Origin: JALORV01 sp963712485
GTDB taxonomy: Bacteria; Pseudomonadota; Gammaproteobacteria; Burkholderiales; Burkholderiaceae_F
Direction of reading: 5' to 3'
Assembly: GCA_963712485.1 (NCBI GenBank)
Contig: CAVQID010000056.1
Coordinates: 24,311-88,310 of the forward strand
Length of the DNA stretch: 64,000 nt
The notes under the pieces are model-generated. The model saw only the letters and a program-made list of their open reading frames with translations. It did no database searches and had not been told where the DNA came from. Made by a program: the position numbers and the translations under genes. Position 1 is the stretch's first letter. Each line of letters begins with the position of its first letter. This document shows, one piece after another, positions 43,954 to 52,178 of the stretch.

Positions 43954-45657
43954 CTAGGCAACGGAGTCGACGCCCTGCTCGATCTTGGCAGCCAGGTACC
44001 GATGAATCTGCGCCACGGCGGCGGCACCCTCTCCGATGGCCCCGCCGACTCGCTTGACGGAACCTGAACGTACATCCCCGACAGCAAAGACTCCTGGAAC
44101 ACTCGTTTCAAGTGGGCTGGGGAATCGCTCCGCGTCGTGGAAGTTATGAGCAGATTGCCCGGTAAGTACGAAGCCTTGACGGTCGAGGGCGACGCCGCTC
44201 CCGTTGAGCCAATCGGTCTCCGGGTCCGCTCCGACAAACAGAAACACATGGCGGATAGGCTTCCAAACCTCGGCGCCCGTGCGACGGTCGTGCCACGAAA
44301 TCGCTTCAAGGCCGTTCTCTGGTTCGCCGCGCAGCCGTGTCATTTCAGTGTGTGTATGCAGTTCAATCGTCGGTGTGGCCTCGATTCGATCGATGAGGTA
44401 GCGTGACATGCTCGCAGCAAGGCCCGGACCACGGACGAGGATGTGGACCCTCGCTGCATGCTGTGCGAGGAACACTGCAGCCTGGCCGGCCGAGTTGCCG
44501 CCGCCGACGAGCGCGACTTCTGCATTGGCACAGGTCTTCGCTTCAAGCGCTGAGGCCCAGTACCAGACGCCGCGGCCTTCGAATTCGCTCAGGCGCGGTA
44601 CGTCGGGATGGCGATAGCGCGCGCCGCTGGCAATCACGACCGACTTTGCCCTGAGTTTCCGGTGGTCGCTCAGTGTCAGCGTCAACTCGCCGTTCTTCTC
44701 GGCACTGGTGCAGTCTAGTGCGATTGCCTGAGCCGGAATGAGCATCTCCGCCCCGAACTTCTGTGCTTGCACAAAAGCCCGGCCGGCGAGGGCTGCTCCG
44801 GAGATTCCGGTGGGAAAGCCAAGATAGTTTTCGATCCGCGCGCTGGCACCCGCCTGTCCGCCATACGACCGGCAGTCGAGCACGACGACATGCAGACCTT
44901 CCGAGGCTGCGTAAACGGCAGTTGCCAGGCCCGCGGGCCCCGCCCCGACAACTGCGATGTCGAAGAGGTCCTCGTGGTCAACGGCATCGAGCATCCCTAA
45001 GCAGCGCGCCAGTGCCGACTCGGATGGATTGAGCAACACGGAGCCATTAGGACAGAGCGCCAGCACATCCGTAGGCATCGCCCCGTATTGCGCCAGGAGT
45101 GCAGCCGTCGTTGCATCGTGCGCGGCGTCCATCACCTGATGTGGATGCGCGTTGCGAGTCAGGAAAGTTTGCAGCCGCATCACCCCCGGGGATTGTGGCG
45201 TTCCGATGAGCACCGGCCCGCTGGCACCGGATTCGATGAGCCCGACGCGCCTCAGGATCAGCGCGCGAACGATGCGTTCACCGAGGTCAGCCTCGGCGAT
45301 GATCAGCGCACGCAACTGCTCTGGCGGTATGAGAACGACCTCTACATCGTCCTCGGCATACCCGTCAACCAAGCCATGGCGACCGGACAGTTGGGCGATC
45401 TCTCCGGAAAACTGGCCGCGGGCGTGGGTCGTTATCGGAACAACTTGGCCAAGGCCATCGCGCTGACTGATGGCCACATGGCCCTTAAGCACGACGAACA
45501 TTCCGAGACTGGGCTCGCCGGCGGTAAAGAGTCTTGCGCCTTGTGAATAGTTGCGGACGGTCCCGAATCGACTGACGCGCTCGATCTCAGCTTCCGTCAG
45601 TTCCGGAAACATTTGATGCCTGCGCGACAGGAGTCCTTGGTGTAGTTCGCTGTTCAC
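43954..45657 (-). CDS. cNMP-binding-domain thioredoxin-reductase-like flavoprotein
   Basis: 567 residues from GTG 45657. Residues about 15-130 are a cyclic-nucleotide-binding-type domain (FTAGEPSLGMFVVLKGHVAI). Residues about 140-230 are a thioredoxin-like linker. Then comes a thioredoxin-reductase-like flavoprotein: FAD motif VVGAGPAGLATAVYAASEGL, NADPH motif VALVGGGNSAGQAAVFLAQH, and VPGVFAVGDVRSGSVKRVGG. The active-site CxxC of true thioredoxin reductase is missing (WYWASALEAKTCANAE instead), so it cannot reduce thioredoxin in the usual way. Sensor-reductase fusion; substrate unknown. Confidence 0.85.
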   Translation of the reverse strand: MNSELHQGLLSRRHQMFPELTEAEIERVSRFGTVRNYSQGARLFTAGEPSLGMFVVLKGHVAISQRDGLGQVVPITTHARGQFSGEIAQLSGRHGLVDGYAEDDVEVVLIPPEQLRALIIAEADLGERIVRALILRRVGLIESGASGPVLIGTPQSPGVMRLQTFLTRNAHPHQVMDAAHDATTAALLAQYGAMPTDVLALCPNGSVLLNPSESALARCLGMLDAVDHEDLFDIAVVGAGPAGLATAVYAASEGLHVVVLDCRSYGGQAGASARIENYLGFPTGISGAALAGRAFVQAQKFGAEMLIPAQAIALDCTSAEKNGELTLTLSDHRKLRAKSVVIASGARYRHPDVPRLSEFEGRGVWYWASALEAKTCANAEVALVGGGNSAGQAAVFLAQHAARVHILVRGPGLAASMSRYLIDRIEATPTIELHTHTEMTRLRGEPENGLEAISWHDRRTGAEVWKPIRHVFLFVGADPETDWLNGSGVALDRQGFVLTGQSAHNFHDAERFPSPLETSVPGVFAVGDVRSGSVKRVGGAIGEGAAAVAQIHRYLAAKIEQGVDSVA

Positions 45658-45854
45658 GTGTCGGTCACAAGTGCGACTGCTTGAAGATAGATTGAATGGC
45701 GCTTCCGGGCAAGGCTGGCCATCACGCAGGCTCGATCGGTGGCGCCGCGCCATGACGCTCCGATGGTGACAGGCAGCATCGCCGGTAGTAAGTTCCCCGA
45801 TCGGATCGGGTCGTTGCAGGAACTTGTTGAGTAACTTTCCGAAAGGATGGCGCC

Positions 45855-46382
45855 ATGATCTTCGATCTTCCAACCTTCACGCTGATTCACGTTGTGTTGA
45901 GTCTGCTGGGAATCATCGCTGGCCTTATCGTCGTCGGTGGCCTTATCGCAGGGCAAAGACTCGACGCTTGGACTCTGGCGTTCTTCGCGACAACCGTGTT
46001 GACCAGCGTTACCGGGTTCGGCTTCCCATTTGGCACGGTGCTGCCGTCGCACGTCGTGGGCGGTGTCTCGATTCTCGTGCTTGTCGTCGGCATCGCTGCG
46101 CGTTACTGGAAGCAACTCACCGGGCCCTGGCGCTGGGTCTTCGTCAGCGCCACGGTGAGCGCGCTGTACCTGAACGTCTTCGTGCTGCTCGTGCAGCTGT
46201 TTCAAAAAACCCCGGGCCTGATTGCAGTAGCCCCGACGCAAGGTGCTCCGGCATTCGTGGTGACACAGCTCATCGTCCTTCTACTGTTTGCCGGCCTTGG
46301 TTGGGCTGCGGTGCGAGGCTTTCGACACGAACGCGCGGCGGTAGCGGCCTCGGCCGCGATCGTGAAGCCGATGTCGTCCTGA
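45855..46382 (+). CDS. Four-helix membrane protein, unknown
   Basis: 175 residues with four hydrophobic helices: about 10-32, 42-62, 70-88 with 95-115, and 130-152. It opens MIFDLPTFTLIHVVLSLLGI, and an AAAGGA site lies upstream. It is divergent from the cNMP-domain flavoprotein with about 197 bp between, which may share a regulatory region. No motif known to me. Confidence 0.65.
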   Translation: MIFDLPTFTLIHVVLSLLGIIAGLIVVGGLIAGQRLDAWTLAFFATTVLTSVTGFGFPFGTVLPSHVVGGVSILVLVVGIAARYWKQLTGPWRWVFVSATVSALYLNVFVLLVQLFQKTPGLIAVAPTQGAPAFVVTQLIVLLLFAGLGWAAVRGFRHERAAVAASAAIVKPMSS

Positions 46383-46544
46383 CAAGCGGACACATCGCGT
46401 CAAACCCAAAGCGCGCGAAGCGCGCTACACATCGCGTCGCGGAGGCGGATTGGATGTTTCTGAACCGGAAGCAATAGGTCCAGCAAAAGTCCTGTGAAGC
46501 GACCTCGACCGGGCACCCTCAGCCACTGGAAATTGGAGAAACCC

Positions 46545-46992
46545 ATGCGGAACTTTGCTTCGCTTCGTCATTGCCGTCGTCGTGGGCTTCGCGGCTGGCA
46601 GCGCAGTAAATATGGGTCTGATCCTGGTCAGCGGCAGCGTGATTCCTCCTCCAGCAGGCGCGGACGTCACCACTACGGAAGGCCTGAAGGCATCCATGCG
46701 CCTGTTTGAGCCGAAACACTTCCTCTTTCCGTTTCTCGCGCACGCGCTGGGCACCTTCAGCGGCGCACTGGTCGCTACGCTGCTCGCCCCCGACCGATCT
46801 CGCGGTCCGGCTTTTCTGGTTGGGGCGCTCTTCTTCCTGGGCGGCTGCGCAAGCGTCTTCATGCTTCCGTCTCCGGCGTGGTTCAACGCTGTCGATCTGC
46901 TTCTGGCCTACGGGCCGCCGACCTTTGCGGGGTACTTGCTGGCCTCCAAAGGCAGGCATCCAGCACGTCCGCCGTCTAGCCGATTAGGGTAG
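46545..46992 (+). CDS. Small membrane protein, unknown (frameshifted at 5' end)
   Basis: Hydrophobic protein with about four helices: FVIAVVVGFAAGSAVNMGLI, the region HFLFPFLAHALGTFSGALVA, FLVGALFFLGGCASVFML and AYGPPTFAGYLLASK. The likely start is ATG 46545, with GGAGAA 5 bp before it, giving MRNF; one surplus base near 46556 then shifts into LRFVIAVVV. Restored length is 148 residues. Reading it only as the open frame from a TTG at 46555 loses the natural start. Confidence 0.65.
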
Positions 46993-47176
46993 GAAGCCTT
47001 GGTCTAGCTAATTGGCAGGAAGTCTTTGCGGCGCTCTTGAAGTCCGCCACCTGGGCCAGCCGCTCTTAGATCTCCGCGGCGGGTGCGCAACTTGCTGCCG
47101 CCCGATGCCGGCGATCCCTGCCGTCACCGTATGTGCCGCGCCGCGAGGCGCTGATAGTTCATTCAGGAGACACAGA

Positions 47177-47591
47177 ATGACGAAATCCACGAAACCCCTG
47201 CTTGCCGCCGCGATCGTCGCGTTCGGCGCCCTGACCAGCAATGCGCTGGCCGGTGACGTGAAGGTCCAGCTGTCCGGCGCGAACGAGGTTCCGCCAGTGA
47301 CTACTTCCGCCAGCGGCCAAGGCACGATCACCGTAGCGGACAACGGGCGCGATGTCCGGCAGCGTCAAGACTCAGGGAATTCAGGCCACTGCCGCGCACA
47401 TTCACGTTGGCGCGGCGGGGAAGAATGGCCCAGTCGCGGTGCCGTTGACGAAGGACGGCGACATGTTCAAGGCGCCAGCGGGCGCAAAGCTGAACGCGGA
47501 CCAGATGAAGGCATTCAAGGCCGGCGAGTTGTACGTTAACGTGCATAGCGCGGCCCATCCGGATGGCGAGATCCGCGGCCAGCTGAAGTAG
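47177..47591 (+). CDS. CHRD-domain secreted protein (frameshifted)
   Basis: Signal peptide (MTKSTKPLLAAAIVAFGALT to ALAG), then a CHRD domain: VKVQLSGANEVPPVTTSASG and, after the break, AAHIHVGAAGKNGPVAVPLT, ELYVNVHSAAHPDGEIRGQL. The AHIHVG and HPDGEIRGQL blocks are diagnostic of CHRD. One surplus G in the GGG at 47345-47347 shifts the frame between DNG and AMSGS. Restored length 137 residues. Extracytoplasmic, function unknown. A strong terminator follows. Confidence 0.85.
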
Positions 47592-47611
47592 GACGACCTT
47601 CTGATCAAAAG

Positions 47612-47644
47612 ACCACGCGTGCGGTCGCCACGCGTGGTTTTTTC
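47612..47644 (+). terminator. Intrinsic terminator after the CHRD gene
   Basis: ACCACGCGTG (47612-47621) and CACGCGTGGT (47629-47638) form a perfect 10-bp stem with a 7-base loop, followed by a run of six T. It lies 20 bp after the stop. Confidence 0.92.
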
Positions 47645-47804
47645 TTGCCTGACGGAAGATCAGGCGAGACACCCGGCGGTTCCGGCATCGCCGTGAAGCT
47701 GTGCTTGGCCGCGCAGTCGGTGAGTTTCGCTTTCGCCACGTGACGATAGTAGGGAGCCCGACCCCCGCGGCGTCAGGCTTGCGGCAGCTCCCGAGGAGGT
47801 AAAA

Positions 47805-48512
47805 GTGGCTCGACGACTGTTTGCCGGCGCCAGCGGCTACTCGTTCAAGGAGTGGTGCGGCCCGTTCTATCCGGAAAAGTTGAAGCCCGACGCGATGCTC
47901 GGCGTGGTACTCGGAGCGGCTGCCGGCGGTGGAGATCAACAACACCTTCTACCGGATGCCGGCGCACCGCCGTGCTGGAGCACTGGGCGCAGACCACGCC
48001 GGCGGACTTCCGCTTCGCGATCAAGGCGTCGCGCCGCATCACGCACATCGCGCGGCTCAAGGACACGGCGAGGGATTCGGTCGACTACCTGTACAAGCAA
48101 CTCGGCGGCGCTCGGCGACAAGCGCGGCCCGGTGCTGTTCCAGCTGCCGCCCAACCTGAAGAAGGACCTGCCGCGCCTCGCCGCGTTCCTCGCAGATGCT
48201 GCCGGCGCGACCATCGCGCCGCCTTCGAGTTCCGCAACGACACCTGGTTCGACGACGAGGTCTACGCGGCGCTGCGCGGCGCCGGCGCGGCGCTCGTGCG
48301 TCTCCGAGCGCGAGGACGGCAGCCCGCCGCCGCTCGAGCCGACCGCCGACTGGGGCTACGTGCGGCTGCGGCTCGAGGAGTACTCGGACGACGCGCTGCG
48401 CGACTGGGCGCAGCGGCTCGCGGCAACCGGATGGAAGGAGATCTACGCGTTCTTCATGCACGAGCCGACCGCGCCGGCGTATGCGCAGGAGTTAATGCGG
48501 CATTTTGGTTAG
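47805..48512 (+). pseudogene. DUF72-family gene with five frame breaks
   Basis: Recognisable DUF72 protein spread over all three frames: FAGASGYSFKEWCGPFYPEK, then VEINNTFYRMPA, then EHWAQTTPADFRFAIKASRR, then GDKRGPVLFQLPPNLKKDLP, then FEFRNDTWFDDEVYAAL, then YVRLRLEEYSDDALRDWAQR. Four breaks are +1 (near 47903, 47968, 48104, 48299); one near 48206 is +2 or -1. Restored it would have about 233 residues, the family length. Every segment stays conserved, so poor sequence quality is likelier than decay. The ribosome site GAGGAGGT precedes the ATG. Confidence 0.8.
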
Positions 48513-48596
48513 CGGCGGCCCGGCGCGGGCGCGATGCGGTCTGCCGGCGGCTTGACCACACAAGCATGCGGGCTCCTGACAGGCTCGCAGCAGATA

Positions 48597-49205
48597 TCAG
48601 CGGCCGCCGTCCGATCGCGATTGAAGTTTCAGTTCGACAAGTTCCGCCAACCAGTTGCCCGCCTCGCGAAATGCACGACTCGATCGTTCGGCGCGGGCGC
48701 GGATGTAGGCCCCTTCAATGGCAGTCAGCGCGAGTCCGGCAAAAGAACGCGACCGGCGCGCGTCGCCCAGATCGATGTGCCGTGCGATCAGAGCGACCCA
48801 GTCCTCGAATGCACCCTCGACCGCGAGTCGCAGCACTTCGAGTTCCACGTCGAGATCGAGGCAGACGGCACCGAATGCGCAGCTCTTGCGGAAATCCGCC
48901 GCCTCCACACGCTGCGCGAATGCGTCAAACAGTCGCCTGACCTTCTTCGGTGCGGACCTGCCGCCGCCAAGGGCATCTTCCATGAAGCGCATGACCCGTG
49001 GCGAGTAGTCCGCCAGCGCCTCAGACACGATCTGTTGCTTGCCGCTGGGGAAGAAGTGGTAGACGGAGCCCTTGGGCGCTGCGCTTTCGCGAACGATTTC
49101 GTTGATGCCCGCTCCGCTGAGCCCGGAGGTGCGCATCAGTTCGATCGTCGCGTCGATCATGCGCTGCCGGCTGGTCGGTTCATCCTGCATCGTGTCTTGA
49201 CTCAT
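48597..49205 (-). CDS. TetR-family repressor (LmrA/YxaF-like)
   Basis: 202 residues: N-terminal helix-turn-helix (RQRMIDATIELMRTSGLSGA, then PKGSVYHFFPSGKQQIVSEA) and a ligand domain with the C-terminal block typical of the LmrA/YxaF branch (AFGAVCLDLDVELEVLRLAV). It is divergent from the aldolase gene with a 53-bp gap that holds its probable operator. Likely represses itself and the aldolase gene. Confidence 0.92.
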   Translation of the reverse strand: MSQDTMQDEPTSRQRMIDATIELMRTSGLSGAGINEIVRESAAPKGSVYHFFPSGKQQIVSEALADYSPRVMRFMEDALGGGRSAPKKVRRLFDAFAQRVEAADFRKSCAFGAVCLDLDVELEVLRLAVEGAFEDWVALIARHIDLGDARRSRSFAGLALTAIEGAYIRARAERSSRAFREAGNWLAELVELKLQSRSDGGR

Positions 49206-49209
49206 TAAC

Positions 49210-49221
49210 TAGACCGGTCTA
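49210..49221. promoter_or_regulatory. TetR-type operator TAGACCGGTCTA
   Basis: Perfect 12-bp palindrome TAGACCGGTCTA, 4 bp from the repressor start and 38 bp before the aldolase start. This is the classic operator core of LmrA/YxaF-type TetR proteins, which is also the family of the adjacent gene. It overlaps TATATTAT at 49220-49227, a possible -10. Confidence 0.85.
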
Positions 49222-49258
49222 TATATTATCCCAACCCGCCCACTGGAGACAAGATGCC

Positions 49259-50024
49259 ATGAACGATGCCGCCCTGGAAGTCCGCGCGACGGTCAGCGCC
49301 GAGGAGTGGCAGCTCCGCGTCGATCTCGCCGCCTGCTACCGGCTGGTGGCGATGTTCCACTGGGATGACCTGATCTTTACGCACATCTCCGCGCGCCTGC
49401 CCGGCCCGGATCACCACTTCCTGATCAATCCTTACGGAATGATGTTCGACGAGATCACGGCTTCGAGCCTGGTCAAGGTCGATCTGCACGGAACGCAAGG
49501 TGGCCCCGAGTCCCTACGAGATCAATCCCGCCGGTTTCACGATCCACAGCGCCATCCACGCCGCGCGCGAGGATGCCCATTGCGTGCTGCACATCCACAG
49601 CGTCAACGGCGTTGCCGTCTCGGCGCAGAAGGACGGACTGCTGCCGTTGTCGCAGCACTCCATGTTCGTGCTGTCATCGCTCGCGTATCACGATTACGAG
49701 GGCGTGGCGCTCAACGACGACGAGAAGCCGCGCCTGGTCCGCGACCTCGGCGACAAGCGCTCGCTGATGCTGCGCAACCATGGACTGCTGACCATCGGCC
49801 GATCGGTGGCCGAGGCCTTCGTTGCGATGTACTTCATGGAAACCAGCTGCATGATCCAGGTCCGCGCGCAGGGCGGCGGACAGCCCCTGCGCCGCATCAG
49901 CGACACCATCGTCGACGGCGCGCAGGAGCAGTGGGAACGCGTCACGCACGGCGCCGGGGGTGGTCTGGCCTGGCCTGCGCTGCTGCGCAAGCTGGATCGG
50001 ATGAATCCGGGTTACCGCAACTGA
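49259..50024 (+). CDS. Class II aldolase/adducin family protein (frameshifted)
   Basis: Zinc-dependent aldolase/adducin-fold protein, 254 residues when restored. Features: VDLAACYRLVAMFHWDDLIF, FTHISARLPGPDHHFLINPY; then zinc ligands in CVLHIHSVNGVAV and LMLRNHGLLTIGR. One surplus base near 49494 (GGAACGCAAGG) breaks the frame before VAPSPYEINPAGF. Homologues include aldolases and decarboxylases as well as adducin-like proteins with no known activity; the substrate is unknown. Its 3' end overlaps the LD-carboxypeptidase gene tail to tail by 13 bp. Confidence 0.88.
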
Positions 50025-50956
50025 GCTGACTTCGCGTCTTCGCGGCGCGGCTTCGTCAGCGACGGATAGCCGCTCAGTTCGAGCGTCGCGCGACCGCCAC
50101 GGCGCACGACGAGACGTGCGCGGCCACCAATCGGCAGCGTGAGCTTGCGCGCCATGTGGCCGTACGGCAGGCCGGCGAAGACCGGAACGCCGGCGATCTC
50201 GCGCACACGTGCCACCACCGCCGCCAGATCGAACCCGTTGTCGTTGGGCATCGGCGTGACCGGATCGAAGTCACCCAACACGATTGCACGCTGCTTCTGC
50301 AGTACCCCGGCGTGCGCGAGCTGGTAGAAGAGTCGCTCGAGCTTGTACGCTGGCTCGTTGACGTCTTCGACGACGAGGATGCCGCCGCGGACGCGTGGAA
50401 AGTACGGCGTTCCCAGCAAAGCCGCCACCATGACGAGGTTGCCGCCCCACAGTCGCCCGGCGAACTCGCCCGCCGGGCCCGCAAGAGTCACATCGACTTC
50501 ATAACGCGGCGATTCGATGAGGCCGAAGAAGTGCGTCATCGTGTACGCATCGGGCGCGGCGGCGCCGAAGTCACCGGCCGAAGGCCCGGACAGGCTTACC
50601 CCGCCGGCGCGCGCGAGATATGCCAGGCTGAACGCAGTGAAGTCGCTGTATCCGGCGATGATCGGCGTGCGCGCCTTCACGGCCGCAAAGTCGATCTGAT
50701 CGAGCAGGCGCGACAGTCCGTAGCCGCCGCGTGCGCTGAGCACGACGTCGACCGACGGATCGGTGGCAAAGCGCATCAGTTCCGAGAGCCGCAGCACATC
50801 CGGTCCGGCGAAGCGCTGTTCGCGCGCGAACACGCTGTCACCGGCCTCGACCTGCCAACTGCGCGCGCTGAAAAAGGCCGCCGCGCGATCCACCACCGCA
50901 GGATCGGGCATGTAGCTCGAGGGCGCTACCAGCGCCACGGTCCTACGGCGCGTCAT
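50012..50956 (-). CDS. ldcA: LD-carboxypeptidase (LdcA, peptidase S66)
   Basis: Cytoplasmic serine peptidase that removes the terminal D-Ala from recycled murein tetrapeptides. 314 residues from ATG 50956 (MTRRRTVALVAPSS). Family blocks: VVLSARGGYGLSRLLDQIDF, nucleophile Ser in IIAGYSDFTAFSLAY, Glu in GILVVEDVNEPAYKLERLFY, and His in LPYGHMARKLTLPIG. It overlaps the upstream tadA gene by 14 bp, so the two form an operon. Confidence 0.92.
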   Translation of the reverse strand: MTRRRTVALVAPSSYMPDPAVVDRAAAFFSARSWQVEAGDSVFAREQRFAGPDVLRLSELMRFATDPSVDVVLSARGGYGLSRLLDQIDFAAVKARTPIIAGYSDFTAFSLAYLARAGGVSLSGPSAGDFGAAAPDAYTMTHFFGLIESPRYEVDVTLAGPAGEFAGRLWGGNLVMVAALLGTPYFPRVRGGILVVEDVNEPAYKLERLFYQLAHAGVLQKQRAIVLGDFDPVTPMPNDNGFDLAAVVARVREIAGVPVFAGLPYGHMARKLTLPIGGRARLVVRRGGRATLELSGYPSLTKPRREDAKSAQLR

Positions 50957-51974
50957 CGTCGCCCTCCTCGGCGGGCAGCCGACCCGTCCTGCGATGCTCA
51001 CGGCGTTCGGCAAAGAAGCGCGACAGCAGCGTCCCCGCCTCGTCGGCCAGGACACCCGCACGAACGGTGGTGTGGTGGTTCAGCCGCGGTTCGTCGAAGA
51101 GGTTGACCACGCTGCCGCACGCGCCGGTCTTCGGGTCAGCGGCACCGTAGACGAGGCGCTTGATGCGCGCGTGCTGCATCGCGCCGGCGCACATCGCACA
51201 CGGCTCCAGCGTGACGAAGATTTCGCAGTGGTTCAGCCGGTAGTTGCCCAGCATGGCCGACGCCGCGCGCATCGCCTGGATTTCGGCGTGCGCGGTCGGG
51301 TCGCTGTTGCCAACCGGCTGGTTGAAGCCGGTCGCGATCACCTGGCCGTCGCGCACGACGACGGCGCCCACGGGAACCTCGGCAAGAGCCCAGGCATTGT
51401 GAGCCTGATCGAGCGCGAGCCGCATGAACGTCGCATCGGGATCGACCGCGCGCGCGGGCTCTTCGGTGACTTGGATCTGGCTCGCCAGCCAGGCCTGGCG
51501 CCGCGCCGCGCGCTGCGTTTCGCGGGCTGCGCGCGCGTCCGACACGGCGCGGCCGATCTGGCCGGCGTCCAGTGCCGTCGCCGCGCCGGCAAGCCATGCC
51601 GGCAATGCGCCCCTGCGGTAGTCGGTGCCGTAGTCGGAGCGCCCGATGAAGCCGGTATCGACGAGCCAGCGCCTCAACTCGACATGATCGGTTGCCAGCA
51701 TGGCTCCGCCGGTCGCCAGGAAGTCCTTCAGCACGTCATTGGCGCCGCGCTCGTCGAGAAGTCGATCCGCGGGAAACCATAAAGAGGCGCTCGCGAACAC
51801 GAGTTCGAGGTCGCGGCCGTCCTTTTGCTGCAGCGAAGAAAGGTGCACACCGCTGCGCAGCGCAAGCTGGCTCATGCGCTCGAGCCAGCCCGAGGCGGAG
51901 ATGGTGCACTGCGTTTCGGGCATGGCGCGCAGTCTACCGAGTAGCTCCCCATCCCACCGTAGCGCGTTCTCCAC
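50943..51974 (-). CDS. tadA: tRNA adenosine deaminase TadA with extra N-terminal domain
   Basis: 343 residues. The last ~165 are TadA, which converts A34 to inosine in tRNA-Arg: zinc and proton-shuttle residues in PTAHAEIQAMRA and LEPCAMCAGAMQHARIKRLV, and preceding EVPVGAVVVRDGQVIATGFN. The first ~130 form a separate domain ending HVELRRWLVDTGFIGRSDYG, which resembles DUF2087. Family TadA proteins are usually 150-180 residues, so this is a fusion. Start at 51974 (MENALRWDG). Confidence 0.9.
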   Translation of the reverse strand: MENALRWDGELLGRLRAMPETQCTISASGWLERMSQLALRSGVHLSSLQQKDGRDLELVFASASLWFPADRLLDERGANDVLKDFLATGGAMLATDHVELRRWLVDTGFIGRSDYGTDYRRGALPAWLAGAATALDAGQIGRAVSDARAARETQRAARRQAWLASQIQVTEEPARAVDPDATFMRLALDQAHNAWALAEVPVGAVVVRDGQVIATGFNQPVGNSDPTAHAEIQAMRAASAMLGNYRLNHCEIFVTLEPCAMCAGAMQHARIKRLVYGAADPKTGACGSVVNLFDEPRLNHHTTVRAGVLADEAGTLLSRFFAERREHRRTGRLPAEEGDDDAP

Positions 51975-52119
51975 TATTTAATTAATGCTGGGCGGTCCAA
52001 AACGAAGGATCAGATCTCCCAACTTTTCTATCGCGCGAGTGCGCCGCGTCCGCTGCACCGCCGCATCAAAACAGGAAGGCATGGACTCGCACGGTAGTTT
52101 TGTCGACAATCCGGGGTCA

Positions 52120-52136
52120 GTAACGGCTGGCGTAAC
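52120..52136. promoter_or_regulatory. GTAAC direct repeat at 12-bp pitch before coxB
   Basis: GTAAC (52120-52124), 7 bases, GTAAC (52132-52136), ending 42 bp before the coxB start. Same half-site and same 12-bp pitch as the site before hupD and the one before ctaB; here the two half-sites are in direct orientation. Confidence 0.5.
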
Positions 52137-52178
52137 AGCACGAGGGTTGCGCATACAACCGAGCGGGGAGAGCTTCGC

